From Callipepla californica brunnescens (lineage: Eukaryota; Chordata; Aves; Galliformes; Odontophoridae): a stretch of 64,000 nt of DNA. The DNA lies in NCBI GenBank assembly GCA_023055505.1, contig JALIRH010000096.1, positions 161,501 to 225,500 on the forward strand. The letters run 5' to 3'. The notes beneath the pieces were generated by a model that did no database searches, was not told where the DNA came from, and was given only the letters and a program-made list of their open reading frames with translations. Shown piece by piece: positions 22,401 through 37,100 of the stretch; within the stretch, counting starts at the first letter, position 1; every line of letters starts with the position of its first letter. The position numbers were made by a program, and so were the translations under genes.

Positions 22401-24224
22401 GTAGGGTTAGGGTTAGTGCTAGGAATCAATTTGGAGGAAGGAAAAGGTATAGGAATTGGTTCATTGTTAGCGTTAGTCTTCAGGGTTAGGGTTCGGATTT
22501 AGCACTATGTTTCAGGTTCCTTTTAGGTTTAGTGATAAGGATTAGGGGTACGTTTAGGTATTGTACAATGCTAAGTGTTAGCTTCTGGGTGGGGGTTGGG
22601 GTTAGATTAAGGGTGAGGGTTAGGGTTAGGACTAGATTTAGGATTAGGTTTAGGAATAGGTTTTCTTTGATTGTTAGGGTGAGAGAAAGGTTAGGCCTTG
22701 GGTTTGTTTTTGGAATAGTTTTGGGTTTCAGAATAGGAATTGGGTTAGTATTTGGAATCTGATTGCTTTAGTATTAGTGTTAGGGTGGGGGTTAGAAGTT
22801 AGGTGAGCGTTGTGGTAATCTAATGCTTTGTGTTAGGCTTAGGGTTGGGCTTGAGGTTGGTGTTAGGGTCAGCTTTAGTTTGAAGGTAGATTTAGAGTTT
22901 AAATTGTGGTCATGCTTGGGATTAGTTTTAGAGTTAGGGTAAGATTTAGGTTTCCTTTCAGTGTTAGGCTGTGAGAATTGTAGGCTTTGTGTTTTTGGGT
23001 TTGTGTTGGGTTTAGGAATTGGAATAGTGTTTGGGATAGTATTAGCGTTAAGGCTGGGGTTAGAGTTAGGTGATGGCTGTGGTAATCTAATGCTTTGTGT
23101 TAGGTTTAGGGTTGGGCTTCCATCTGGGGTTGGTTTTAAGGTCCCATTTAGATTTCAGGAAGAATTGGAGTTAAATTGAGGTAACGGTTAGGATTAGATT
23201 TAGGGTTCTGATAAGGGTTAGGTTAGGGTTAGGGTTTGGTTCCAAGTTGTTTTTAGGGTTAGGGTTAACGTTAGGTTTCAGGATAGGGTTAGGAATATAG
23301 CTAGGTGTTTGTTAGGTAAGGTTTAGTCCTGGGGTTTCAGTTTGGGTTAGGTGAAGCGTTAGTTTTACAGTTAGAAGACATGTTAGGGTTAGGGTTAGGT
23401 TTTGGTGTAGATTTAGGTTTAGGGTAAGGGTTAGGGATGTAGATGAAGGTTTAGTGGAAGGGGTAGGGTTCTCTTTAGTTTTAGGACCAGGGAAGGGTCC
23501 TAAAAGGGCCTTGGCTAAGGGTGAGTTTTAGTATTTGATTTAGCGTTGCGTTCAGATCTAGGTTAGTTTGAGTGTCAGGCTGAGAGAAGGGGTAGGCCTT
23601 GGGTTTGGTTCTGGCTTAGTGTTAGGTTTAGGAATAGGAATAGTTTTGGTGTTTGGATTGGGTTTGGGGTTAGTAGTAGGGATTGGATTGGGGTTAGTGT
23701 TAGGTGAGATCTGCGGTAATCTGATGCTTTCTTTGAGGCTTGAGGTTTGAGCTTAAACGTGGTGTTGGTTTTAGGGTAGGATTTAGGGCTAGGGTTTGGT
23801 TGAGGGTAGCATTAGGTTTAGGTTTAGGGGAAGGGTTTTGGTTAGGGTAGAGGTTAGAATTCTGGTTTGGGTTAGGAATAGGGTTCTGGACAAGGTAAGG
23901 ATTTAGTCCTAGGTTTCCAGTTAGGGTAAGGTGAAGTGCTGGTGTTCTAGTTAGGAGAAGAGTTAGGTTGAGGTTTCAGGTTAGGTTTTTTTGTCGATTT
24001 AGGTTTTAGGTAAGGGGTAGATTTTAGACAACATGAGCTTTCTGGTCAGAGTAGGGTTAGGCCTTAGAATATGGATAAGATTAGGATAAATGTAGGGTTA
24101 GTTTCGGGTTTAGGTTAGTTTGAGTGTTAGGCTGAGAGAAGGGGAGGGCCTTGGGTTTGGGTTTGGTTTAGGGTTAAGATAAGGTTTAGGAATAGGAGTA
24201 GGTTTGGGGTTTGGATTGGGTTTG
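19405..24224. repeat. Macrosatellite copy 2 (4,820 bp)
   Basis: It begins with the transplanted protease fragment (19405-19591), joined directly to the GGGTTTGG end of copy 1. The C-to-G strand switch is at 21086-21091. Pure (TTAGGG)n tracts lie near 21896-21975 and 22136-22215. It shares CACTTGATGC at the switch with copy 4, and GATCAATAAATAC in the C-rich arm with copy 1. Confidence 0.92.
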
Positions 24225-27200
24225 GACTTGATAGTGACTCCCCACTGAACCATAACATCAGGGCCCCATAAATATCATCGGAATTGGCAACACAAACGGT
24301 TTGATAGTAGCTACCCGATCTTCAGGTCCTCTGATTGGAATGAACTCAGCACTTTGCTGGCTGTTCCTTGCACCTCCCACCCCAGCTAATGTATGGGATG
24401 ATTTGTATGATGTAACCCAAAACCAAACCCCAGGCCTACCCCTTCTCTCACCCTGACACTCGAACCAAACCTCCGCCTAAACCTAACCCTAATATCTAAG
24501 CCTAAGCCTAACCCTTCCAATTGCCCTAGCCCTAACACTAACCCTTTTCCTATACCTAACCCTGACCTCAACCCTGATCCTAACCTTTCCCTAACCCTAA
24601 CACCAACCCGTAACATCATTTGAATCCTAATCCTATTCCAAACCTTAACCCTATCCCAAGGCCTAACCCTACTCTGACCTTTACACTCCAACTAACCCAA
24701 CCTCGATCAAGAAATACAAATGGAATCCTAAACCTAAACCTAAACCTAAACCTACTGCTAACACCACAAGTCAGCCTACTTTTCTCCCTAAATCTAATCA
24801 TAAATCTCAAAAAATCTTTGTCCCTAACCCTAATCATAAATCCAGTCCAAACTCTGAAACTTTCCCAAAACCTATGCCTATTCCTAACACTTACTCTTAC
24901 CCTAAGTCTATCCCTAACACTAACCCTTCTCCCAGACACAACCCTAAAGCCAACACTAATCCTAACCTAATCTTTATCCTAATCCTAAACCTAATCCTAA
25001 CTCTTACCCTAATTCTAACTCTACCCTAACCCTAACTCTGACCCTCAAGCCAAACCCACATTTAAGCACAACCCTAATCCCGACACCTAGCATCAGATTA
25101 CCACAACCCTAACGGAACCCTAACCCTAACACTAATGCTATGACTATCCCAAACCCTAACCCAAGTACTAGACCAAACCATACCCCTATCCCTCACTCTA
25201 AAACTAACAACCCTAACTAAACTCTAACCGTAACCCTATCCCTAACACTAATCATCTTTTAAACACCAATGTTATTCCTATTCCTAAACCTTACCCAATC
25301 TCCAAATGAAATCCAAGGCCGGTGCCTTCTCACACCCTAACGATCAAACCAAACCTACATCTAAACCTAACCCTAAATCCAATCTTTACCCTAAACCATA
25401 CACTTGCCCTGGCCTTAACACTAACCCTTTCCCTATACCTAACCCTAACCCTAACCTTAACACTAATTTGAGGCCTATCCCTAGTAGGAACCCAAAACCT
25501 AATTGGAATCTGAATCCTGTTCTTAACCTTAACCCTAACACGACTTAACTCTACTCTGACCCTAAAAGTCAAATTAACCCTACTCCTTACCCTAAACCTC
25601 AATCTAAACCTAAACCTAACCCTAAACCTAAACTTCACAAGAACACTCAACCTAATCCTAGCACTAACCTAAACTAAAACTAAAACAACTTTTTTGCTAA
25701 CCCTAATCCTAAATCTAACCCTAACCCCAAAACTCCCCCAAACCTGACCCTAAACCTAATCCACTCCAAAATCCTTACCCTAACCCTAACCCCAAACACC
25801 CTAATACTAGAACTAAAGCAATCCTTCACCCTAACCCTAAAACTAACAATTTAACTTTGACCCTAAAACTCAAATTCACCCTACATACACTTTATGCTAC
25901 CTAGGTTAGGGTCAGGCTCAATCTGGGTTTTGTGTTGGGGTCAAAGGGATAGGGTTAGGGTAGAGTTCGAGTTAGGATGAAGGTAATGCTTACAGATATG
26001 TTTAGAGAATGGAACAGGGTTAGGGTTAAGGTTAGGGTAAGGTTGAAGGTTAGGCTCAGGGACAGATTTAGGGTTAGAGTTTGGGTTCCTTTTAGGTTTA
26101 GGGATAGGGTTAGGGTACGGTTAGGTATTGTACAACGCTAAGTGTTAGCTTCTGGGTAAGGGATAGGGTTAGGGTAAGGGTTAGATTCAGGGTTAGGGTT
26201 AGCATTAGCATCAGGGTTAGGGTTATGGTAAGAGTTAGGATAGGGAATGGGATACAGTTAGGGTAAGGGTTAGGAATAGGGTTAGGGTTACATTAAGGTT
26301 AGGGTTAGTGTTTGGATCAGGGGTAGGGTTAGGAATAAAGTTAGAGTAAGGGCTAGGATTAGGGTTAGGGTTAGGGTAGGGATACGGTTAGGGTAGAGTT
26401 AAGGTTAGGGTAGGGTTAGGGTTAGGGTAGGGGTTAGGGATAGGGTTAGGGTTAGGGTTAGGGTTAGGTTAGGGTTTGGGTTATGGTAAGAGTTAGGATA
26501 GGGATTGTGATACGGTTAGGGTAAGGGTTAGGAATAGGGATAGGGTTTGATTAGGGTAAGGGTTATTGTTTGGATTAGGGGTAGGGTTACGAATAAAGTT
26601 AGAGTTAGGGCTAGGATTAGGGTTACGGTTCGGGATTGGATTAGTGTTAGGGTAAGGAATAAAGTTAGAGTTAGTGTTAGGATTAGGGTTAGGGTAAAGT
26701 AGGGTTAGGGTTAGGGTTAGGGTTAGGGTTAGGGTTAGGGTTAGGGTTAGGGTTAGGTTAGGGTTTGGGTTATGGTAAGAGTTAGGATAGGGATTGTGAT
26801 ACGGTTAGGGTAAGGGTTAGGAATAGGGATAGGGTTTGATTAGGGTAAGGGTTATTGTTTGGATTAGGGGTAGGGTTACGAATAAAGTTAGAGTTAGGGC
26901 TAGGATTAGGGTTACGGTTCGGGATTGGATTAGTGTTAGGGTAAGGAATAAAGTTAGAGTTAGTGTTAGGATTAGGGTTAGGGTAAAGTAGGGTTAGGGT
27001 TAGGGTTAGGGTTAGGGTTAGGGTTAGGGTTAGGGTTAGGGTTAGGGTTAGGGTTTGGGTTAGGGTTATGGTTAGGGTTAGGGTTAGGGTTTGGGTTAGG
27101 CTAGGGTTAGGGTAAGGGTTAGGGTTAGGATAAGAATTAGGATAGGGATTGTGATACAGTTAAGGTAAGGGTTAGGAATTAGGGTTAGGGTTAGGGTTAG

Positions 27201-29309
27201 GATTAGGGTTAGGGTTAGGGTTAGGATTAGGGTTAGGGTTAAGGTTAGAGTTAGGGTTAGGGTTAGGGTTAGGGTTAGGGTTAGGGTTAGGGTTAGGGTT
27301 AGGTAAGGGTTAGGGTTAGGGTAAGAATTAGGATAGGGATTGTGATACAGTTAAGGTAAGGGTTAGGAATTAGGGTTAGGGTTAGGGTTAGGGTTAGGTT
27401 TAGGTTTAGGGTTAGGGTTAGGGTTAGGGTTAGGGTTAATGTAGTTTAGGGCTAGGGTTATGGTTAGGGTTAGGATAGGGTTAATGTAGGGTTAGGGTTA
27501 GTGCTAGGAATCAATTTGGAGGAAGGAAAAGGTATAGGAATTGGTTCATTGTTAGCGTTAGTCTTCAGGGTTAGGGTTCGGATTTAGCACTATGTTTCAG
27601 GTTCCTTTTAGGTTTAGTGATAAGGATTAGGGGTACGTTTAGGTATTGTACAATGCTAAGTGTTAGCTTCTGGGTGGGGGTTGGGGTTAGATTAAGGGTG
27701 AGGGTTAGGGTTAGGACTAGATTTAGGATTAGGTTTAGGAATAGGTTTTCTTTGATTGTTAGGGTGAGAGAAAGGTTAGGCCTTGGGTTTGTTTTTGGAA
27801 TAGTTTTGGGTTTCAGAATAGGAATTGGGTTAGTATTTGGAATCTGATTGCTTTAGTATTAGTGTTAGGGTGGGGGTTAGAAGTTAGGTGAGCGTTGTGG
27901 TAATCTAATGCTTTGTGTTAGGCTTAGGGTTGGGCTTGAGGTTGGTGTTAGGGTCAGCTTTAGTTTGAAGGTAGATTTAGAGTTTAAATTGTGGTCATGC
28001 TTGGGATTAGTTTTAGAGTTAGGGTAAGATTTAGGTTTCCTTTCAGTGTTAGGCTGTGAGAATTGTAGGCTTTGTGTTTTTGGGTTTGTGTTGGGTTTAG
28101 GAATTGGAATAGTGTTTGGGATAGTATTAGCGTTAAGGCTGGGGTTAGAGTTAGGTGATGGCTGTGGTAATCTAATGCTTTGTGTTAGGTTTAGGGTTGG
28201 GCTTCCATCTGGGGTTGGTTTTAAGGTCCCATTTAGATTTCAGGAAGAATTGGAGTTAAATTGAGGTAACGGTTAGGATTAGATTTAGGGTTCTGATAAG
28301 GGTTAGGTTAGGGTTAGGGTTTGGTTCCAAGTTGTTTTTAGGGTTAGGGTTAACGTTAGGTTTCAGGATAGGGTTAGGAATATAGCTAGGTGTTTGTTAG
28401 GTAAGGTTTAGTCCTGGGGTTTCAGTTCGGGTTAGGTGAAGCGTTAGTTTTACAGTTAGAAGACATGTTAGGGTTAGGGTTAGGTTTTGGTGTAGATTTA
28501 GGTTTAGGGTAAGGGTTAGGGATGTAGATGAAGGTTTAGTGGAAGGGGTAGGGTTCTCTTTAGTTTTAGGACCAGGGAAGGGTCCTAAAAGGGCCTTGGC
28601 TAAGGGTGAGTTTTAGTATTTGATTTAGCGTTGCGTTCAGATCTAGGTTAGTTTGAGTGTCAGGCTGAGAGAAGGGGTAGGCCTTGGGTTTGGTTCTGGC
28701 TTAGTGTTAGGTTTAGGAATAGGAATAGTTTTGGTGTTTGGATTGGGTTTGGGGTTAGTAGTAGGGATTGGATTGGGGTTAGTGTTAGGTGAGATCTGCG
28801 GTAATCTGATGCTTTCTTTGAGGCTTGAGGTTTGAGCTTAAACGTGGTGTTGGTTTTAGGGTAGGATTTAGGGCTAGGGTTTGGTTGAGGGTAGCATTAG
28901 GTTTAGGTTTAGGGGAAGGGTTTTGGTTAGGGTAGAGGTTAGAATTCTGGTTTGGGTTAGGAATAGGGTTCTGGACAAGGTAAGGATTTAGTCCTAGGTT
29001 TCCAGTTAGGGTAAGGTGAAGTGCTGGTGTTCTAGTTAGGAGAAGAGTTAGGTTGAGGTTTCGGGTTAGGTTTTTTTGTCGATTTAGGTTTTAGGTAAGG
29101 GGTAGATTTTAGACAACATGAGCTTTCTGGTCAGAGTAGGGTTAGGCCTTAGAATATGGATAAGATTAGGATAAATGTAGGGTTAGTTTCGGGTTTAGGT
29201 TAGTTTGAGTGTTAGGCTGAGAGAAGGGGAGGGCCTTGGGTTTGGGTTTGGTTTAGGGTTAAGATAAGGTTTAGGAATAGGAGTAGGTTTGGGGTTTGGA
29301 TTGGGTTTG
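24225..29309. repeat. Macrosatellite copy 3 (5,085 bp)
   Basis: The protease fragment is at 24225-24411 and the strand switch at 25900-25905. It is longer because a ~289-bp segment of the G-rich arm is tandemly duplicated (starts near 26472 and 26761). It shares this duplication, a short deletion near 25243 and CAGTTCGGGTT near 28423 with copy 5. Confidence 0.92.
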
Positions 29310-32300
29310 GACTTGATAGTGACTCCCCACTGAACCATAACATCAGGGCCCCATAAATATCATCGGAATTGGCAACACAAACGGTTTGATAGTAGCTACC
29401 CGATCTTCAGGTCCTCTGATTGGAATGAACTCAGCACTTTGCTGGCTGTTCCTTGCACCTCCCACCCCAGCTAATGTATGGGATGATTTGTATGATGTAA
29501 CCCAAAACCAAACCCCAGGCCTACCCCTTCTCTCACCCTGACACTCGAACCAAACCTCCGCCTAAACCTAACCCTAATATCTAAGCCTAAGCCTAACCCT
29601 TCCAATTGCCCTAGCCCTAACACTAACCCTTTTCCTATACCTAACCCTGACCTCAACCCTGATCCTAACCTTTCCCTAACCCTAACACCAACCCGTAACA
29701 TCATTTGAATCCTAATCCTATTCCAAACCTTAACCCTATCCCAAGGCCTAACCCTACTCTGACCTTTACACTCCAACTAACCCAACCTCGATCAAGAAAT
29801 ACAAATGGAATCCTAAACCTAAACCTAAACCTAAACCTACTGCTAACACCACAAGTCAGCCTACTTTTCTCCCTAAATCTAATCATAAATCTCAAAAAAT
29901 CTTTGTCCCTAACCCTAATCATAAATCCAGTCCAAACTCTGAAACTTTCCCAAAACCTATGCCTATTCCTAACACTTACTCTTACCCTAAGTCTATCCCT
30001 AACACTAACCCTTCTCCCAGACACAACCCTAAAGCCAACACTAATCCTAACCTAATCTTTATCCTAATCCTAAACCTAATCCTAACTCTTACCCTAATTC
30101 TAACTCTACCCTAACCCTAACTCTGACCCTCAAGCCAAACCCACATTTAAGCACAACCCTAATCCCGACACCTAGCATCAGATTACCACAACCCTAACGG
30201 AACCCTAACCCTAACACTAATGCTATGACTATCCCAAACCCTAACCCAAGTACTAGACCAAACCATACCCCTATCCCTCACTCTAAAACTAACAACCCTA
30301 ACTAAACTCTAACCGTAACCCTATCCCTAATACTAACACTAATCATCTTTTAAACACCAATGTTATTCCTATTCCTAAACCTTACCCAATCTCCAAATGA
30401 AATCCAAGGCCGGTGCCTTCTCACACCCTAACGATCAAACCAAACCTACATCTAAACCTAACCCTAAATCCAATCTTTACCCTAAACCATACACTTGCCC
30501 TGGCCTTAACACTAACCCTTTCCCTATACCTAACCCTAACCCTAACCTTAACACTAATTTGAGGCCTATCCCTAGTAGGAACCCAAAACCTAATTGGAAT
30601 CTGAATCCTGTTCTTAACCTTAACCCTAACACGACTTAACTCTACTCTGACCCTAAAAGTCAAATTAACCCTACTCCTTACCCTAAACCTCAATCTAAAC
30701 CTAAACCTAACCCTAAACCTAAACTTCACAAGAACACTCAACCTAATCCTAGCACTAACCTAAACTAAAACTAAAACAACTTTTTTGCTAACCCTAATCC
30801 TAAATCTAACCCTAACCCCAAAACTCCCCCAAACCTGACCCTAAACCTAATCCACTCCAAAATCCTTACCCTAACCCTAACCCCAAACACCCTAATACTA
30901 GAACTAAAGCAATCCTTCACCCTAACCCTAAAACTAACAATTTAACTTTGACCCTAAAACTCAAATTCACCCTACATACACTTGATGCTACCTAGGTTAG
31001 GGTCAGGCTCAATCTGGGTTTTGTGTTGGGGTCAAAGGGATAGGGTTAGGGTAGAGTTCGAGTTAGGATGAAGGTAATGCTTACAGATATGTTTAGAGAA
31101 TGGAACAGGGTTAGGGTTAAGGTTAGGGTAAGGTTGAAGGTTAGGCTCAGGGACAGATTTAGGGTTAGAGTTTGGGTTCCTTTTAGGTTTAGGGATAGGG
31201 TTAGGGTACGGTTAGGTATTGTACAACGCTAAGTGTTAGCTTCTGGGTAAGGGATAGGGTTAGGGTAAGGGTTAGATTCAGGGTTAGGGTTAGCATTAGC
31301 ATCAGGGTTAGGGTTATGGTAAGAGTTAGGATAGGGAATGGGATACAGTTAGGGTAAGGGTTAGGAATAGGGTTAGGGTTACATTAAGGTTAGGGTTAGT
31401 GTTTGGATCAGGGGTAGGGTTAGGAATAAAGTTAGAGTAAGGGCTAGGATTAGGGTTAGGGTTAGGGTAGGGATACGGTTAGGGTAGAGTTAAGGTTAGG
31501 GTAGGGTTAGGGTTAGGGTAGGGGTTAGGGATAGGGTTAGGGTTAGGGTTAGGGTTAGGTTAGGGTTTGGGTTATGGTAAGAGTTAGGATAGGGATTGTG
31601 ATACGGTTAGGGTAAGGGTTAGGAATAGGGATAGGGTTTGATTAGGGTAAGGGTTATTGTTTGGATTAGGGGTAGGGTTAAGAATAAAGTTAGAGTTAGG
31701 GCTAGGATTAGGGTTAGGGTTCGGGATTGGATTAGTGTTAGGGTAAGGAATAAAGTTAGAGTTAGTGTTAGGATTAGGGTTAGGGTAAAGTAGGGTTAGG
31801 GGTAGGGTTAGGGTTAGGGTTAGGGTTAGGGTTAGGGTTAGGGTTAGGGTTAGGGTTAGGGTTAGGGTTAGGGTTTGGGTTAGGCTAGGGTTAGGGTAAG
31901 GGTTAGGGTTAGGATAAGAATTAGGATAGGGATTGTGATACAGTTAAGGTAAGGGTTAGGAATTAGGGTTAGGGTTAGGGTTAGGATTAGGGTTAGGGTT
32001 AGGGTTAGGATTAGGGTTAGGGTTAAGGTTAGAGTTAGGGTTAGGGTTAGGGTTAGGGTTAGGGTTAGGGTTAGGGTTAGGGTTAGGGTTAGGTAAGGGT
32101 TAGGGTTAGGGTTAGGGTGAGAACTAGGATAGGGATTGTGATACAGTTAAGGTAAGGGTTAGGAATTAGGGTTAGGGTTAGGGTTAGGTTTAGGTTTATG
32201 TTTAGGGTTAGGGTTAGGGTTAGGGTTAGGGTTAATGTAGTTTAGGGCTAGGGTTATGGTTAGGGTTAGGATAGGGTTAATGTAGGGATAGGGTTAGTGC

Positions 32301-34107
32301 TAGGAATCAATTTGGAGGAAGGAAAAGGTATAGGAATTGGTTCATTGTTAGCGTTAGTCTTCAGGGTTAGGGTTCGGATTTAGCACTATGTTTCAGGTTC
32401 CTTTTAGGTTTAGTGATAAGGATTAGGGGTACGTTTAGGTATTGTACAATGCTAAGTGTTAGCTTCTGGGTGGGGGTTGGGGTTAGATTAAAAGGGTGAG
32501 GGTTAGGGTTAGGACTAGATTTAGGATTAGGTTTAGGAATAGGTTTTCTTTGATTGTTAGGGTGAGAGAAAGGTTAGGCCTTGGGTTTGTTTTTGGAATA
32601 GTTTTGGGTTTCAGAATAGGAATTGGGTTAGTATTTGGAATCTGATTGCTTTAGTATTAGTGTTAGGGTGGGGGTTAGAAGTTAGGTGAGCGTTGTGGTA
32701 ATCTAATGCTTTGTGTTAGGCTTAGGGTTGGGCTTGAGGTTGGTGTTAGGGTCAGCTTTAGTTTGAAGGTAGATTTAGAGTTTAAATTGTGGTCATGCTT
32801 GGGATTAGTTTTAGAGTTAGGGTAAGATTTAGGTTTCCTTTCAGTGTTAGGCTGTGAGAATTGTAGGCTTTGTGTTTTTGGGTTTGTGTTGGGTTTAGGA
32901 ATTGGAATAGTGTTTGGGATAGTATTAGCGTTAAGGCTGGGGTTAGAGTTAGGTGATGGCTGTGGTAATCTAATGCTTTGTGTTAGGTTTAGGGTTGGGC
33001 TTCCATCTGGGGTTGGTTTTAAGGTCCCATTTAGATTTCAGGAAGAATTGGAGTTAAATTGAGGTAACGGTTAGGATTAGATTTAGGGTTCTGATAAGGG
33101 TTAGGTTAGGGTTAGGGTTTGGTTCCAAGTTGTTTTTAGGGTTAGGGTTAACGTTAGGTTTCAGGATAGGGTTAGGAATATAGCTAGGTGTTTGTTAGGT
33201 AAGGTTTAGTCCTGGGGTTTCAGTTTGGGTTAGGTGAAGCGTTAGTTTTACAGTTAGAAGACATGTTAGGGTTAGGGTTAGGTTTTGGTGTAGATTTAGG
33301 TTTAGGGTAAGGGTTAGGGATGTAGATGAAGGTTTAGTGGAAGGGGTAGGGTTCTCTTTAGTTTTAGGACCAGGGAAGGGTCCTAAAAGGGCCTTGGCTA
33401 AGGGTGAGTTTTAGTATTTGATTTAGCGTTGCGTTCAGATCTAGGTTAGTTTGAGTGTCAGGCTGAGAGAAGGGGTAGGCCTTGGGTTTGGTTCTGGCTT
33501 AGTGTTAGGTTTAGGAATAGGAATAGTTTTGGTGTTTGGATTGGGTTTGGGGTTAGTAGTAGGGATTGGATTGGGGTTAGTGTTAGGTGAGATCTGCGGT
33601 AATCTGATGCTTTCTTTGAGGCTTGAGGTTTGAGCTTAAACGTGGTGTTGGTTTTAGGGTAGGATTTAGGGCTAGGGTTTGGTTGAGGGTAGCATTAGGT
33701 TTAGGTTTAGGGGAAGGGTTTTGGTTAGGGTAGAGGTTAGAATTCTGGTTTGGGTTAGGAATAGGGTTCTGGACAAGGTAAGGATTTAGTCCTAGGTTTC
33801 CAGTTAGGGTAAGGTGAAGTGCTGGTGTTCTAGTTAGGAGAAGAGTTAGGTTGAGGTTTCGGGTTAGGTTTTTTTGTCGATTTAGGTTTTAGGTAAGGGG
33901 TAGATTTTAGACAACATGAGCTTTCTGGTCAGAGTAGGGTTAGGCCTTAGAATATGGATAAGATTAGGATAAATGTAGGGTTAGTTTCGGGTTTAGGTTA
34001 GTTTGAGTGTTAGGCTGAGAGAAGGGGAGGGCCTTGGGTTTGGGTTTGGTTTAGGGTTAAGATAAGGTTTAGGAATAGGAGTAGGTTTGGGGTTTGGATT
34101 GGGTTTG
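29310..34107. repeat. Macrosatellite copy 4 (4,798 bp)
   Basis: The protease fragment is at 29310-29496 and the strand switch at 30991-30996. There is no internal duplication. It resembles copy 2 at CACTTGATGC and in the GGTTAGGGGTAGGG text before the pure telomeric tract near 31800. Confidence 0.92.
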
Positions 34108-37100
34108 GACTTGATAGTGACTCCCCACTGAACCATAACATCAGGGCCCCATAAATATCATCGGAATTGGCAACACAAACGGTTTGATAGTAGCTACCCG
34201 ATCTTCAGGTCCTCTGATTGGAATGAACTCAGCACTTTGCTGGCTGTTCCTTGCACCTCCCACCCCAGCTAATGTATGGGATGATTTGTATGATGTAACC
34301 CAAAACCAAACCCCAGGCCTACCCCTTCTCTCACCCTGACACTCGAACCAAACCTCCGCCTAAACCTAACCCTAATATCTAAGCCTAAGCCTAACCCTTC
34401 CAATTGCCCTAGCCCTAACACTAACCCTTTTCCTATACCTAACCCTGACCTCAACCCTGATCCTAACCTTTCCCTAACCCTAACACCAACCCGTAACATC
34501 ATTTGAATCCTAATCCTATTCCAAACCTTAACCCTATCCCAAGGCCTAACCCTACTCTGACCTTTACACTCCAACTAACCCAACCTCGATCAAGAAATAC
34601 AAATGGAATCCTAAACCTAAACCTAAACCTAAACCTACTGCTAACACCACAAGTCAGCCTACTTTTCTCCCTAAATCTAATCATAAATCTCAAAAAATCT
34701 TTGTCCCTAACCCTAATCATAAATCCAGTCCAAACTCTGAAACTTTCCCAAAACCTATGCCTATTCCTAACACTTACTCTTACCCTAAGTCTATCCCTAA
34801 CACTAACCCTTCTCCCAGACACAACCCTAAAGCCAACACTAATCCTAACCTAATCTTTATCCTAATCCTAAACCTAATCCTAACTCTTACCCTAATTCTA
34901 ACTCTACCCTAACCCTAACTCTGACCCTCAAGCCAAACCCACATTTAAGCACAACCCTAATCCCGACACCTAGCATCAGATTACCACAACCCTAACGGAA
35001 CCCTACCCCTAACACTAATGCTATGACTATCCCAAACCCTAACCCAAGTACTAGACCAAACCATACCCCTATCCCTCACTCTAAAACTAACAACCCTAAC
35101 TAAACTCTAACCGTAACCCTATCCCTAACACTAATCATCTTTTAAACACCAATGTTATTCCTATTCCTAAACCTTACCCAATCTCCAAATGAAATCCAAG
35201 GCCGGTGCCTTCTCACACCCTAACGATCAAACCAAACCTACATCTAAACCTAACCCTAAATCCAATCTTTACCCTAAACCATACACTTGCCCTGGCCTTA
35301 ACACTAACCCTTTCCCTATACCTAACCCTAACCCTAACCTTAACACTAATTTGAGGCCTATCCCTAGTAGGAACCCAAAACCTAATTGGAATCTGAATCC
35401 TGTTCTTAACCTTAACCCTAACACGACTTAACTCTACTCTGACCCTAAAAGTCAAATTAACCCTACTCCTTACCCTAAACCTCAATCTAAACCTAAACCT
35501 AACCCTAAACCTAAACTTCACAAGAACACTCAACCTAATCCTAGCACTAACCTAAACTAAAACTAAAACAACTTTTTTGCTAACCCTAATCCTAAATCTA
35601 ACCCTAACCCCAAAACTCCCCCAAACCTGACCCTAAACCTAATCCACTCCAAAATCCTTACCCTAACCCTAACCCCAAACACCCTAATACTAGAACTAAA
35701 GCAATCCTTCACCCTAACCCTAAAACTAACAATTTAACTTTGACCCTAAAACTCAAATTTACCCTACATACACTTTATGCTACCTAGGTTAGGGTCAGGC
35801 TCAATCTGGGTTTTGTGTTGGGGTCAAAGGGATAGGGTTAGGGTAGAGTTCGAGTTAGGATGAAGGTAATGCTTACAGATATGTTTAGAGAATGGAACAG
35901 GGTTAGGTTTAAGGTTAGGGTAAGGTTGAAGGTTAGGCTCAGGGACAGATTTAGGGTTAGAGTTTGGGTTCCTTTTAGGTTTAGGGATAGGGTTAGGGTA
36001 CGGTTAGGTATTGTACAACGCTAAGTGTTAGCTTCTGGGTAAGGGATAGGGTTAGGGTAAGGGTTAGATTCAGGGTTAGGGTTAGCATTAGCATCAGGGT
36101 TAGGGTTATGGTAAGAGTTAGGATAGGGAATGGGATACAGTTAGGGTAAGGGTTAGGAATAGGGTTAGGGTTACATTAAGGTTAGGGTTAGTGTTTGGAT
36201 CAGGGGTAGGGTTAGGAATAAAGTTAGAGTAAGGGCTAGGATTAGGGTTAGGGTTAGGGTAGGGATACGGTTAGGGTAGAGTTAAGGTTAGGGTAGGGTT
36301 AGGGTTAGGGTAGGGGTTAGGGATAGGGTTAGGGTTAGGGTTAGGGTTAGGTTAGGGTTTGGGTTATGGTAAGAGTTAGGATAGGGATTGTGATACGGTT
36401 AGGGTAAGGGTTAGGAATAGGGATAGGGTTTGATTAGGGTAAGGGTTATTGTTTGGATTAGGGGTAGGGTTACGAATAAAGTTAGAGTTAGGGCTAGGAT
36501 TAGGGTTACGGTTCGGGATTGGATTAGTGTTAGGGTAAGGAATAAAGTTAGAGTTAGTGTTAGGATTAGGGTTAGGGTAAAGTAGGGTTAGGGTTAGGGT
36601 TAGGGTTAGGGTTAGGGTTAGGGTTAGGGTTAGGGTTAGGGTTAGGGTTTGGGTTAGGTTAGGGTTTGGGTTATGGTAAGAGTTAGGATAGGGATTGTGA
36701 TACGGTTAGGGTAAGGGTTAGGAATAGGGATAGGGTTTGATTAGGGTAAGGGTTATTGTTTGGATTAGGGGTAGGGTTACGAATAAAGTTAGAGTTAGGG
36801 CTAGGATTAGGGTTACGGTTCGGGATTGGATTAGTGTTAGGGTAAGGAATAAAGTTAGAGTTAGTGTTAGGATTAGGGTTAGGGTAAAGTAGGGTTAGGG
36901 TTAGGGTTAGGGTTAGGGTTAGGGTTAGGGTTAGGGTTAGGGTTAGGGTTAGGGTTAGGGTTTGGGTTAGGGTTATGGTTAGGGTTAGGGTTAGGGTTTG
37001 GGTTAGGCTAGGGTTAGGGTAAGGGTTAGGGTTAGGATAAGAATTAGGATAGGGATTGTGATACAGTTAAGGTAAGGGTTAGGAATTAGGGTTAGGGTTA

